From: Paenibacillus sp. FSL K6-1330
Lineage (GTDB): Bacteria; Bacillota; Bacilli; Paenibacillales; Paenibacillaceae
Direction of reading: 5' to 3'
NCBI RefSeq assembly: GCF_037976825.1
Contig: NZ_CP150269.1
Coordinates: forward strand, 6,382,501-6,446,500
Length of the DNA stretch: 64,000 nt
Shown here: piece by piece, positions 25,708 to 35,100 of the stretch
Numbering within the stretch: the stretch's first letter is position 1
Layout of the letters: the number at the start of each line of letters is the position of its first letter
The notes under the pieces: model-generated
Database searches by the model: none
Seen by the model: the letters and a program-made list of their open reading frames with translations, nothing else
What the model was told of the DNA's origin: nothing
Translations under genes and position numbers: made by a program

Positions 25708-26118
25708 ATGAATCACACAGAACAAGAACATCCAGTACAAAGCGGTTCCACATTCTTCAAAGGTGCTTTTATCGGTGCCTTGGTCGGAGCGGCAGCAGCT
25801 CTGTTGTTCGCTCCAAAGCCAGGCCGCGAACTGCGCGGGGATTTGTCCGAGAAACTGAGCATGGTAACGGATAAAACCAAGGAAGTTGCTTATACCGTAG
25901 GCGATAAAGCTTCTGAACTGGCCAAAACCGTGGGTACCAAAGCCTCCGATGTGATGGCCACCGTGAATGAAGGCCGCCAAAGCATTATGTCCAGCGTCAA
26001 GGAAGCATCGGCGGACGTGTCCAGCGAGGTTTCTAATGCTTCCAAAGACGTAAAGGATCAAGCGATGGACACTTCTTCCGATGTCAGCCGTGAAATAAAA
26101 TCGACAACGAATGTTTAA
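25708..26118 (+). CDS. YtxH domain protein
   Basis: 136 residues. One glycine- and alanine-rich helix (about 15-38: FIGALVGAAAALLFAPKPGRELR) is followed by a long helical region of heptad-like Lys/Asp/Ser/Val repeats. This is the YtxH/gas-vesicle-like layout found in stress proteins of Bacilli. ATG 25708 fits AAGGAG 9 nt upstream; the nearby GTG at 25699 overlaps that site. Second gene of a two-gene unit ended by the hairpin at 26133-26161. Confidence 0.88.
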   Translation: MNHTEQEHPVQSGSTFFKGAFIGALVGAAAALLFAPKPGRELRGDLSEKLSMVTDKTKEVAYTVGDKASELAKTVGTKASDVMATVNEGRQSIMSSVKEASADVSSEVSNASKDVKDQAMDTSSDVSREIKSTTNV

Positions 26119-26132
26119 TTCGTGAGGTCACG

Positions 26133-26161
26133 AATAGCCAGCTGACACAGCTGGCTATTTT
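26133..26161 (+). terminator. Terminator after the YtxH gene
   Basis: A perfect 12-bp stem AATAGCCAGCTG/CAGCTGGCTATT with a 3-nt loop and TTTTT after it. Confidence 0.92.
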
Positions 26162-26252
26162 TGTGCCAGATCGTGACAGTCAGCTTATAAGCATCATATG
26201 GATTGATAATTGAAATGAAACGGCGCATTTGCCTAGAAAGCGGGGATAACTC

Positions 26253-26684
26253 ATGAGTAAAGCGAACCCATATCATAGCGGCTCCAGCTTCTCGACCCGG
26301 AGCGGCAATCGTTCGACACGACGCGAGGAGCCACGAATGGAATCCGAAACTAGTAAAGAAAGGCGCTCCCGGGAGACGGATGATGTCCAGGAGCATCCCT
26401 TCGAACTGCGGCACGAGGTAAAGAAACTGAACACGCGGCTGGACAAAATTGCCACCATGCTGGAGAAATCCGAAATGAGGGACATGATCGATCATTACAT
26501 GAATCCCAAGAAACGCATCATCGCCAACCTCACAGCCGGACTATCCCGGGGGCTAGGCTTAACGCTTGGCACGGCACTCGTGCTTGGTCTTCTGGGTTAC
26601 ATTCTCAGCTTCTTTGTCAACGTACCGATGATCGGGGATTTCATCTCGGATTTGCAAGGATATATCGATCAATCCAGATCATAG
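26253..26684 (+). CDS. DUF5665-type membrane protein
   Basis: 143 residues. The first 55 are charged and low in complexity, then a short coiled coil (HEVKKLNTRLDKIATMLEKS). YMNPKKRIIANLTAGLSRGLGLTLG leads into a single long hydrophobic stretch (about 100-128). The RGLG-(x)-TLGTA string fits the DUF5665 family; its function is unknown. The site for this start is AAAGCGGGG. A GC-rich hairpin (26700-26730) follows. Confidence 0.82.
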   Translation: MSKANPYHSGSSFSTRSGNRSTRREEPRMESETSKERRSRETDDVQEHPFELRHEVKKLNTRLDKIATMLEKSEMRDMIDHYMNPKKRIIANLTAGLSRGLGLTLGTALVLGLLGYILSFFVNVPMIGDFISDLQGYIDQSRS

Positions 26685-26699
26685 TGTTAACACATGAAC

Positions 26700-26730
26700 A
26701 CGCCCGGTGCCTTTAGGGGTCACCGGGCGT
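26700..26730. terminator. GC-rich hairpin, possible terminator
   Basis: Stem ACGCCCGGTG/CACCGGGCGT with inner CC/GG. No T-run follows on either strand, so it may slow rather than end transcription. Confidence 0.45.
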
Positions 26731-26771
26731 TGTGATCATTCTTGCTGCCATTCATGCATAACCTTTATGCC

Positions 26772-27749
26772 TCAAAGGTTTTTATTGCTGGACTTCACTT
26801 GAAGCAGGTCTCCCGTCCATCCCTTCGTGCGCATCCAAAGATACATGCCTCCGGTCCACAGCAGCGTAAAGCTGCTGACTACCGTAAATCCCCAAAACGT
26901 ATTAATGGCGGGCAAATTTACAAAATTCATCCCCCATATGGCTCCGACCACGGTTGCCGGCGTGAATAGGACGGTAAAAATCGTCAGTGTCTTCATAATT
27001 TCATTGCCGCGGAACGCCGAGATTGCATCGTCTATCGATACCAGCGTATCGATTTCCCGCTCATAATGATAAATCAGCTTTTCCATTCTTTCCACTCGGT
27101 GCAGAAGCTGTTGAAACGAGCGGCTGCTATCCAGCTCGCCATGATACCCTTCCTTTGCAGCAGCGATCAGCTCCTGAAAAGGAATAAACAGATTGCTCCA
27201 CTCCAGCAGCTCAAACCGGGACGAGAGAATGCTATCCATTAACGACCGGCTGTTGCGCGTGCGCATATCACGCTCGACAAGGCGCAGATTGTGCTCGAAT
27301 TGATCCATTCCTGCATGGTAATAATGCAAAATGGCTCGAGCCAGCACAAACATCCCGTCGACAGGCTTTTGGCATTGATGAAGCATGGAAGCTCTATCGG
27401 ACTTAGCCATCACGCTTCGGGTATGCTCATCCAAATTGATGGTGATCAGCACTTGGTGGTCTGTATAAAAATAGAATTGTTCCGACTTGTAATGATCGGC
27501 ATCATCCGTAACCTTGTAAAGCATGGTTCCCATAATGACCGGCTCCACCCCATCCTTGAATCGGACGGATAAGTAGTTTCGTTCCTTTAACGTCGATGCC
27601 AGATCAAACCATTCGGCTGTATAAGGATAGCGCGTCCGAAGTTCACCGATCCAGGAGGATTGCCAGTCATCCGTTCGAACATCGTACCACTTCCATCCCC
27701 CTGCAATAGTATAAATATCCTGACCTTCCATCCTATCTGGCCCCAGCAT
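26772..27749 (-). CDS. corA: CorA family magnesium transporter
   Basis: 325 residues with a large cytosolic N-terminal domain (1-255) and two C-terminal helices. The CorA signature is WGMNFVNLP, with FTPATVVGAI before it, in the pore helix. CorA channels form pentamers and carry Mg2+ (or Co2+, Ni2+). The site GGGAGTGACAGGG precedes the ATG. It is transcribed in the same direction as the sigB operon but is separated from it by a terminator (27796-27831). Co-location with mgtC at 5 kb is likely a coincidence. Confidence 0.93.
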   Translation of the reverse strand: MLGPDRMEGQDIYTIAGGWKWYDVRTDDWQSSWIGELRTRYPYTAEWFDLASTLKERNYLSVRFKDGVEPVIMGTMLYKVTDDADHYKSEQFYFYTDHQVLITINLDEHTRSVMAKSDRASMLHQCQKPVDGMFVLARAILHYYHAGMDQFEHNLRLVERDMRTRNSRSLMDSILSSRFELLEWSNLFIPFQELIAAAKEGYHGELDSSRSFQQLLHRVERMEKLIYHYEREIDTLVSIDDAISAFRGNEIMKTLTIFTVLFTPATVVGAIWGMNFVNLPAINTFWGFTVVSSFTLLWTGGMYLWMRTKGWTGDLLQVKSSNKNL

Positions 27750-27795
27750 GTTTCCCTGTCACTCCCTTCTATAAATACGAATCGTAGGTTCCAAA

Positions 27796-27831
27796 AAGGC
27801 ACGCTTTCCTGTAATGGAGGAAGCGTGCCTT
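27796..27831 (-). terminator. Terminator of the sigB operon
   Basis: Stem AAGGCACGCTTCCT against AGGAAAGCGTGCCTT (one bulged A), then TTTTTGG on the minus strand, 38 nt past the sigB stop. Confidence 0.88.
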
Positions 27832-27869
27832 ATGTTGCTATACGTCTGTTTCTACGAGGCTTGTCCATA

Positions 27870-28640
27870 TCAGTAAGAAGAATTGGACATGATCTGCTTC
27901 AGTTTTTCCGTTGCCCGCTTCTGGATACGCGAGACACTCATTTGCGACACGCCTAACCTCTGAGCGATCGCTCTCTGGGACTGTCCCTCCTGAAATGCCA
28001 GCAATAGCACCTTCTGCTCTTGCTCCTTCAACTGGCTCATCGCCTGCTGAAGATCCATGCGCTTCTCAACGGAATCAAAATCATTTACATCCGAACTGAT
28101 TAGCTCTCCAAGCGTCGCTCCGGTTTCTTCCTGAGATAAAGGGGAATCCAATGATACATAATGATAGCATTCACGTCCGGCTAGCACTTCAACCGTTTCC
28201 TCAACGGAAAGATCCAGGTAGGATGCGATCTCATTTACATCGGGAGATCTCTCCAGCTTCACCATCAATTCATCAATCGCTTGCTGAACCAAGGCACCCT
28301 TCTCCTTGATTCGTCTTGGTACTTGAATGTACCATGATTTATCACGGAGGAAGTTTTTCATATGCCCGATCATGCTCTTCATGGCATAGGGCTCAAACGG
28401 AATCCCCAGGCTGATGTCATATTGCTGCAGAAGGCGAATTAATGCCATTTGGCCAACCTGATACAAATCCTCATACAGGTCGGGCCGATTTCGGGCAATC
28501 TTGCCTGCCGCCATTTTAACCATCGGCTCATATTTCTTAATCAGCACCGTCGCGATATCGTTATCCTTCGTTTGCTGATACTGTTCAATTAAATGAACGG
28601 CTTCATCTCTGGACTCTTGGGGAGTCGCCTTATCACTCAT
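27870..28640 (-). CDS. sigB: RNA polymerase sigma factor SigB
   Basis: 256 residues with region 2 (KKYEPMVKMAAGKIARNRPDLYEDLYQVGQMALIRLLQQYD), region 3 (VPRRIKEKGALVQQAIDELM) and region 4 (QKVLLLAFQEGQSQRAIAQRLGVSQMSVSRIQKRA). This is the SigB/SigF/SigG group, and its fusion with rsbV and rsbW in the same operon identifies SigB. It overlaps rsbW by 4 nt (ATGA) and has GAGGAG upstream. It controls the general stress regulon, and the promoter before rsbV suggests that it drives its own operon. Confidence 0.95.
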   Translation of the reverse strand: MSDKATPQESRDEAVHLIEQYQQTKDNDIATVLIKKYEPMVKMAAGKIARNRPDLYEDLYQVGQMALIRLLQQYDISLGIPFEPYAMKSMIGHMKNFLRDKSWYIQVPRRIKEKGALVQQAIDELMVKLERSPDVNEIASYLDLSVEETVEVLAGRECYHYVSLDSPLSQEETGATLGELISSDVNDFDSVEKRMDLQQAMSQLKEQEQKVLLLAFQEGQSQRAIAQRLGVSQMSVSRIQKRATEKLKQIMSNSSY

Positions 28641-29086
28641 ACCGGCTCCTCGCTTCTTGCGAGCCGCTTTGTCAGCGTAACCTCGGTTCCCTTTCCAGCC
28701 TGGTTTGTCACGCTTACCTCATCCATAAGCGCCTCCATCAGGTAGAAGCCTAGTCCTCCGATTTGGACCTCGCTGAGATCTTTATCATGAAGTGTACGGT
28801 TGCCAACCGCTCCCACACTGTCGAAACTCTCCCCTTCGTCTCTGACCGTAATGGATAGCGAATCGCTGGTCACTTGAAATAAAACCTCTACCATTCCGCC
28901 TTCCTGACTATAAGCATACAAGACCGAGTTATTACAGGCCTCGGACACCGCGACCTTCATATCTTCGATCTCTTCATAGGAAAAGCCCATCTTGGAAGCT
29001 ATCCCGTACAGATTCAGTCTTACAATATCCACATATTCAGCACTGGCAGGCAAATTAAGCGTTACTCTTTGTACATCTGAATTCAT
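28637..29086 (-). CDS. rsbW: Anti-SigB factor / serine kinase RsbW
   Basis: 149 residues of the GHKL fold: the N-box MKVAVSEACNNSVLYAY, DEGESFD and GGLGFYLMEALMDEV. RsbW binds SigB and also phosphorylates RsbV. Partner switching occurs when RsbV is dephosphorylated by a PP2C phosphatase, here probably the RsbY-like protein at 35843. Start site AGGAAAGGATC. Lies between rsbV and sigB. Confidence 0.95.
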   Translation of the reverse strand: MNSDVQRVTLNLPASAEYVDIVRLNLYGIASKMGFSYEEIEDMKVAVSEACNNSVLYAYSQEGGMVEVLFQVTSDSLSITVRDEGESFDSVGAVGNRTLHDKDLSEVQIGGLGFYLMEALMDEVSVTNQAGKGTEVTLTKRLARSEEPV

Positions 29087-29118
29087 TCTTTTCGATCCTT
29101 TCCTATTGGGAATTCTTC

Positions 29119-29442
29119 TTACGACTGAAAGAACTTCGCAATACCCGTCATATCGAACAGCTTTTGAATTTGCGGCGGAACTTCCTCGACTGCAAAGCGT
29201 GCTTCCATGCCATGTCTTGCTTTCAGTATCGACAGAAGAATACCAATACCCGTGCTATCAATATATGTCATGTCCTTCATGTTGACGATCAAGTCTACTT
29301 CGGAATTGCCGACAAGAGGCTCCATGACTAACCGAAAATCCGGAGCGACGGACAGATCAAGTTCACCGCTCAAAAATACCGTGCATACGCCCTCGTTCAT
29401 TTGGGTCTTAGCATTGAACTTATCATTCGTTTTTGTATTCAT
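29119..29442 (-). CDS. rsbV: Anti-anti-sigma factor RsbV
   Basis: A 107-residue STAS domain. The phosphorylatable serine is in YIDSTGIGIL. I start at ATG 29442 because GGGAGAGAG precedes it; the open frame reaches 29526, but the promoter boxes lie inside that extension. Unphosphorylated RsbV binds RsbW and frees SigB. It is the first gene of rsbV-rsbW-sigB and has its own SigB-type promoter, 37 nt before the start, which gives positive feedback. Confidence 0.95.
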   Translation of the reverse strand: MNTKTNDKFNAKTQMNEGVCTVFLSGELDLSVAPDFRLVMEPLVGNSEVDLIVNMKDMTYIDSTGIGILLSILKARHGMEARFAVEEVPPQIQKLFDMTGIAKFFQS

Positions 29443-29478
29443 AGACACTCTCTCCCAATCATTTGTTTTCCCTTTACA

Positions 29479-29504
29479 TAACCCGTTATCTCGCTTGTTG
29501 AAAC
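29479..29504 (-). promoter_or_regulatory. SigB-type promoter of rsbV-rsbW-sigB
   Basis: On the minus strand: GTTTCA (29499-29504), a 14-nt spacer, GGGTTA (29479-29484), 37 nt before the rsbV start. Close to the SigB consensus GTTTAA/GGGWAW. Confidence 0.78.
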
Positions 29505-29553
29505 AGGTTAGGTGGGTTGTAGACACGCTAATATATGGAAACCGATTGCTGCG

Positions 29554-31233
29554 CTAACCGTTGATGATGCGAACAGGGCTTGGGCTGATATCCCATCCTT
29601 CCGGTCCTACCGGTACATACCGGGATATCAGATGCTTCACACAGCTGATTTTGACCGGCTTGCTGATATATTCATTCATGCCCGCGTCAAAGCAGCGCTT
29701 CTGAATCCCGTCCATCACATTAGCCGTCATCGCAACCAGAACGGGAGGCTCAGCCTCCGGTTTCATCTGGCGGATCAGACGCGCTGCTTCAAGACCATCC
29801 ATAACTGGCATCTGCAAATCCATGAAGATCATGTCGTAGACTTTAGGACCGGCAACCATATCAACCGCCTGCCTGCCGTCCTCCGCCATATCCGCTTTCA
29901 TCCCCATCTTTGCCAGCATGCTTTCCATCAGTTTTCGATTAATTGGATGATCGTCCACAATCAGGATGTTTGGCTGCCTCTCCCCATGCACACGATATCT
30001 TGCCGAACGCTCCTCTTCCCGGAGTCGATGATACTCTTCCTCATGCGTATGAACGCAGATCGTAAATACGAAGGTGGCTCCCTTGCCTTCTATGGACTCA
30101 ACCGCGATCTCTCCGCCCATCATCTGTACGAGCGATTTACAGATCGCAAGCCCAAGTCCTGTTCCACCATAGCGCCTTGTCATCGAGGAATCCAATTGAG
30201 AGAACGGCTTGAATAACCGATCAAGTTTCTTGGATGAGATTCCGATCCCCGTATCCTTCACTGTGAATTCAAGGGTTAACCGGTTCTCTTCAGCTTGGGC
30301 AAGCGAAACAACCAAATACACGCCGCCCTCATTCGTAAACTTCACGGCATTGGATACCAGATTCACCAACACTTGACGAAGGCGTCCCATATCCCCGAAT
30401 ATGATCGCAGGAATTTGATCCTCGATATAATACGTAAGCTCCAGATTCTTCTTGGAGGCTTCTCCAGAGAACAAACCAAACACTTCCTGAACGCAGGACT
30501 TGAGATCGAACGGATATTCCTCGAGCTCCATTTTGCCTGATTCCATCTTGGAAAAATCCAGAATGTCATTAATGATGTTAACCAAGGCATCCGCGCTGTT
30601 GCGGATAATCGTTGCGTATTCCCGCTGTTCATCCTGGAGGTCGCTGTCCATCAGCAAATCAATCATCCCGATGACGCCATTCATCGGCGTGCGGATCTCG
30701 TGACTCATCATCGCCAGAAATTCCGTTTTTGCTTTGGCGGCAATCTCCGCTTCTTCCTTGGCCAGCACAAGTTCCTGATTAATCTTTTCAAGCTCCTGGG
30801 TCTTCTGGTGCAACTGCATGGACTGAATTTTCAGCCTGTTATTGGTCCGGTACATATCGACAAAACCCTCGATCTTGGACTTTAAGATTTGAGGGATAAA
30901 GGGTTTAACCATATAGTCGATCGCCCCCGCGGAGTATCCTGCAAAAAGATGCTCCGCATCCTTGCTGTTCGCGGAAATGAATATAATCGGAATATCCTTT
31001 GTCTTGTCTCTCGCCTTGATCAGCCTTGCTGTTTCGATACCGTCCATGCCGGGCATTTGTACATCAAGAACAATCACGGCAAAATCATACTTCAAGAGAT
31101 ATCGCAAAGCCTCTTCCCCTGAAGTAGCTTTGATGAGCGTGTATTGTTCGCTGTCCAGAACAGCTTCGAGTGCAAGTAAGTTTTCAGGGCGGTCATCTAC
31201 CAACAGAATATGAATCGGTTCGTGAAACCCCAT
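29554..31233 (-). CDS. Hybrid protein: receiver - histidine kinase - receiver
   Basis: 559 residues without membrane helices. Domains: receiver (1-125; phospho-site D57, K110), coiled coil (about 130-170), HisKA (H178 in SHEIRTP), HATPase_c (about 275-395; NAVKF, DTGIGI, GGTGLGL) and a C-terminal receiver (about 420-540; D472). With a receiver at the front it can be driven by another kinase, most simply the RsbK-like protein two genes upstream, and can pass phosphate on. It lies between the CheR gene and rsbV. This gene is not part of the B. cereus RsbKYM system as I know it. RBS is AGGAGG. Confidence 0.92.
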   Translation of the reverse strand: MGFHEPIHILLVDDRPENLLALEAVLDSEQYTLIKATSGEEALRYLLKYDFAVIVLDVQMPGMDGIETARLIKARDKTKDIPIIFISANSKDAEHLFAGYSAGAIDYMVKPFIPQILKSKIEGFVDMYRTNNRLKIQSMQLHQKTQELEKINQELVLAKEEAEIAAKAKTEFLAMMSHEIRTPMNGVIGMIDLLMDSDLQDEQREYATIIRNSADALVNIINDILDFSKMESGKMELEEYPFDLKSCVQEVFGLFSGEASKKNLELTYYIEDQIPAIIFGDMGRLRQVLVNLVSNAVKFTNEGGVYLVVSLAQAEENRLTLEFTVKDTGIGISSKKLDRLFKPFSQLDSSMTRRYGGTGLGLAICKSLVQMMGGEIAVESIEGKGATFVFTICVHTHEEEYHRLREEERSARYRVHGERQPNILIVDDHPINRKLMESMLAKMGMKADMAEDGRQAVDMVAGPKVYDMIFMDLQMPVMDGLEAARLIRQMKPEAEPPVLVAMTANVMDGIQKRCFDAGMNEYISKPVKISCVKHLISRYVPVGPEGWDISPSPVRIING

Positions 31234-31253
31234 GAGATCCTCCTACAAAACTT

Positions 31254-32126
31254 CTATTTAATCTTCCGGTATATTTTCTCCACCCGGTCCAGCGTCTCAT
31301 AAGCTTCACTATAATTCGTAAAGTGAATAGACTCTTTAGAACCCAGTACGAGAATACCAAAATGGCTTAGACTCTCGTGAAATAATCCATGTACGTGATC
31401 CCGCAGCTGATCATTAAAATAAATCATGACATTCCGGCAAAAGATCACATTAAACTCGTTAAAGGAACGGTCTGTTGCCAGATTATGCTCGGCAAATATC
31501 ATATTTTTCTTCAAAAACGGTTGGAAAATAACCGAATTGTACTTCGCTGTATAGTATTCGGAGAACGAGCGGGTACCGCCCGCCTCCATATAATTCTTGG
31601 TGTATTGCTTCATGCGTTTGATGTCGAATACGCCTTCCTTGGCCTGCTGGAGAGAACGTGAATTCATGTCTGTCGCATAAATCCGGGATTTCTCATACAG
31701 TCCCTCTTCATGAAGCAAAATAGCCATGGAATACACTTCTTCTCCAGTCGAACAGCCGGCATGCCAAATCCGTATATAAGGATACGTACGAAGCAATGGA
31801 ACTACCGACTGCCTGAATGTCAGGAATAGTTTCGGATCCCTGAACATTTCCGTAACCGGAATTGATAGATTATATATGAGCCGTTCAAAACAAGAACGGT
31901 CGTGAAGTACTTTATCCTGAAGGGCTGAGATTGTGGATACGCCCTCGGCATGAACATGATGCCAGATTCTCCGCCTCAATGAGGGAATAGCGTAATTGCG
32001 AAAGTCGTAACCATAGAATCGATGAATTCCTTCCAAAAGAAGCTCAATCTCGATCTGTTCCAGCTCACGTTCGCTTTCCTCTGTTAACAACAGTTGTTCT
32101 GATTCCATATGGTCACTAGATGACAT
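31254..32126 (-). CDS. rsbM: CheR-type methyltransferase, RsbM-like
   Basis: About 290 residues with the CheR layout: an N-terminal helical domain (YGYDFRNYAIPSLRRRIWHH) and a methyltransferase domain with IRIWHAGCSTGEEVYSMAILL (SAM site), IYATDMNSRSLQQAKEG and VIFCRNVMIYF. No chemotaxis genes are near; it lies between an RsbK-like and a second hybrid kinase. In B. cereus RsbM is a CheR homologue that methylates RsbK and dampens the SigB response, so that role is inferred. The start is uncertain: ATG 32126 (GGTG 8 nt upstream) or GTG 32177 (no clear site). Confidence 0.85.
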   Translation of the reverse strand: MSSSDHMESEQLLLTEESERELEQIEIELLLEGIHRFYGYDFRNYAIPSLRRRIWHHVHAEGVSTISALQDKVLHDRSCFERLIYNLSIPVTEMFRDPKLFLTFRQSVVPLLRTYPYIRIWHAGCSTGEEVYSMAILLHEEGLYEKSRIYATDMNSRSLQQAKEGVFDIKRMKQYTKNYMEAGGTRSFSEYYTAKYNSVIFQPFLKKNMIFAEHNLATDRSFNEFNVIFCRNVMIYFNDQLRDHVHGLFHESLSHFGILVLGSKESIHFTNYSEAYETLDRVEKIYRKIK

Positions 32127-32186
32127 TACGCTTGCACCGCTTTCCCCGTGTTTATTTGCTACTTGTACTTTACCCACAAAAGCAGC

Positions 32187-35100
32187 TTACGAATACAACC
32201 AAACCCTCATAAGCGAAAGAAGTTGCTCCGTTTGTATCGGCTTCTTCATATAATCGGAAGCTCCCGCTTCAATACATTTCGCGCGATCCTCTTTCATGGC
32301 TTTGGCTGTCAGGGCAATAATCGGCAGTTTCTCGAATTCCGGCATTTCGCGTAAACGTCGCATCGCTTCATAACCGTCCATCTCCGGCATCATCATATCC
32401 ATTAACACCAGATCATAATCCGGATGTTCCTGAAGCAGCTCGATTGCTTCCCGACCGTTCTCAGCGAAGGTAACTTCCATATGGTATCCCTCCAGCACGC
32501 TGGAGAGAGCAAACACGTTGCGGATATCATCGTCCACCAGCAGAATCTTCTTACCTTCAAACAGCTCTTCCTTGTTGTGCAGTTTCTGCAGGATTTTACG
32601 CTTATCTTCCGGCAAATCAGCCTCGACCCGATGGAGGAACAGTGTTGTTTCATCCAAAAGCCGCTCCGGCGATTTTACGTCTTTAATGATGATCGACTCC
32701 GCATATTTGCGTAGCTGCATCTCTTCCTTCGAATCAAGGTCCTTGCCTGTATAAATAATAATCGGCAGATCCACCAGTTTCTCATCGTCGCGGATCTGAT
32801 CTAGCAGCTCAAAACCTGTCATGTCCGTCAGCATCAGATCAAGCACCATACAATCATAGTGCTGTTTGTGCAGCTCAGTGAGCGCTTCGGCGCCTGTGGA
32901 TGCCGCCGTAATCGATACATCGTCATGACCAATCAATTCAATAATGGAATTCCGCTGAATATCATCATCCTCGACAATCAGCAGATGCTTCATCGATTTT
33001 TCCGTATAGGATTCGATATGCGTAAACGCGCCCTCCAGCGCTTCCCTGGATGACGGCTTCTTCAAGTAAGCGATCGCTCCCATCATTAATCCTTGTTTCA
33101 CTTCATCCACGACCGAAATGACATGCACTGGAATGTGGCGCGTAACCGCAGAGCTCTTCAGCTCGCCCATGACAGACCAGCCATCAATAACCGGAAGCTG
33201 GATATCCAGGATGATGGCATCCGGTTTGTACGACTTGGCCATCTCCAGACCGATATCCCCCTGCAATGCAACCAACGCCTTGAAGCCGCGTCCTCTGGCC
33301 ATATCCATAAGAATTCTGGCAAACTTCACGTCATCCTCAATGATAAGCAACACTTTATCTGTCGGTCCGAGCTGGTTGCGATCATCATCCACCTGTACGG
33401 ATGGCTGAGCCTCTTTCGTAATCATCTTTGCCTTCGGCACGATCAGATTACGCTCCGGTGGTGCCTCAATTGCTGCGGCTGCTTGCTGTGTACCTTCTAC
33501 CAAATCCGGAGGATTAGCTGGCAGGAAGAGTGTGAAGCAGCTTCCCTTGCCTTCTTCCGATTCAACCAGAATGCCTCCGCCCAGCAGACGGGAAAGCTCG
33601 CGGCTGATGGATAAACCAAGCCCGGTTCCCCCGTATTTACGGCTGGTTGTGCCGTCTACCTGCTGGAAGGCTTCAAAGATTAGATCCGTTTTATCAGCCG
33701 GGATACCGATACCGGTATCTCTGACAGCAAAGGCCACATAATCCGCTTCGGCATTCAAGTAAAGCGGAAGTTTCTCCTTGTCGGCCTTCTCCACATGCAG
33801 CTCGACAGAGCCGCTATTGGTAAATTTAAAGGCGTTCGACAACAGATTACGAAGAATTTGCTTCACACGATGGCTGTCCGTGACAATGCTCTGCGGAATA
33901 TCTGCACCAATGTGCACACCCAGGTCAATATGCTTGCGGGATGCAACGGCGGCAAAATTCTGCTCCACGAAGGCTTCAATATCCGGAAGCTGAACATCCT
34001 CATAATTGATCTCCATTTTCCCTGCATCCACTTTGGACAAATCGAGAATCTCATCAATCATTTTCAGCAGATCGGAGCCCGACATATAAATAGTCTGTGC
34101 ATATTCAATCTGCTTATTGCTCAGATTTCCATCCTTATTCTCCGACAACAGCTGTGATAATATCAGCAGGCTGTTAAGCGGGGTCCGTAGTTCGTGGGAC
34201 ATATTGGCCATGAACTCCGACTTATATTTGGTTGTAATCGAAAGCTGCTTCGCTTGCTGCTCAAGCTGCATTCTCGCCTTCTCGATTTCATCGTTCTTCT
34301 CTTCCACTTCCTGCACCTGTTCCTCAAGCGCACGCGTCTTGGCAACAAGCTCGGTATTGTAATGCTCCAACTCTTCCTGCTGGCGCTGCAGCAAGTCCTC
34401 GGAACGCTTGAGGGCATTGGTTTGCTCCTCCAGATTTTCGTTCGTACGGCGAAGCTCTTCTTGCTGGGTCTGCAGCTCTTCCGATTGAACCTGAAGTTCC
34501 TCGGTCATGGCTTGCGATTCGCGCAGCAGCTGCTCCACCCGCAGACGGCCTGTAATATTGTTCAGAATAATGCCAAGAGATTGACTCAGCTGAGATATTA
34601 GCTGCTGCTGTAATGAGGTTGTTTCCTCAAAGGCTGCCAACTCCATAACACCCATCACTTCATTTTCAAACAGAATCGGATAGATCATGACGGATACCGG
34701 CTTCGATGATCCCCATGCGGATTCCACCTTCATGTAATCCTCCGGTGCGCTTCTCAGTACGATCGGTTTCTTGTCGAATGCAACTTGACCAACAAGCCCT
34801 TCCCCGATCATGAAAGAAATCTTCGGTTCTTCGCCGCCTTCATGGGCGTAAGAGCCCTTCATCTCCAACTTATTCGGATGTTTGTCTTCTTGACGGATAT
34901 AGATAGCTCCATAATGCGCACCCAAAATTGGCGTGAACTCGCTGATGAACCGCTGACCGACTTCCTCTAGGGAATTGATCCCCTCCAGCAGCTCCGTGAC
35001 TCTGGCCATATTCGAGTTCAGCCAAGACTGATCACGCTGCGCCTGGAGATAGGTTTCCTCGATACGCTGCTTCTCAATAATGTCTTCCGACAGGTCTTTA

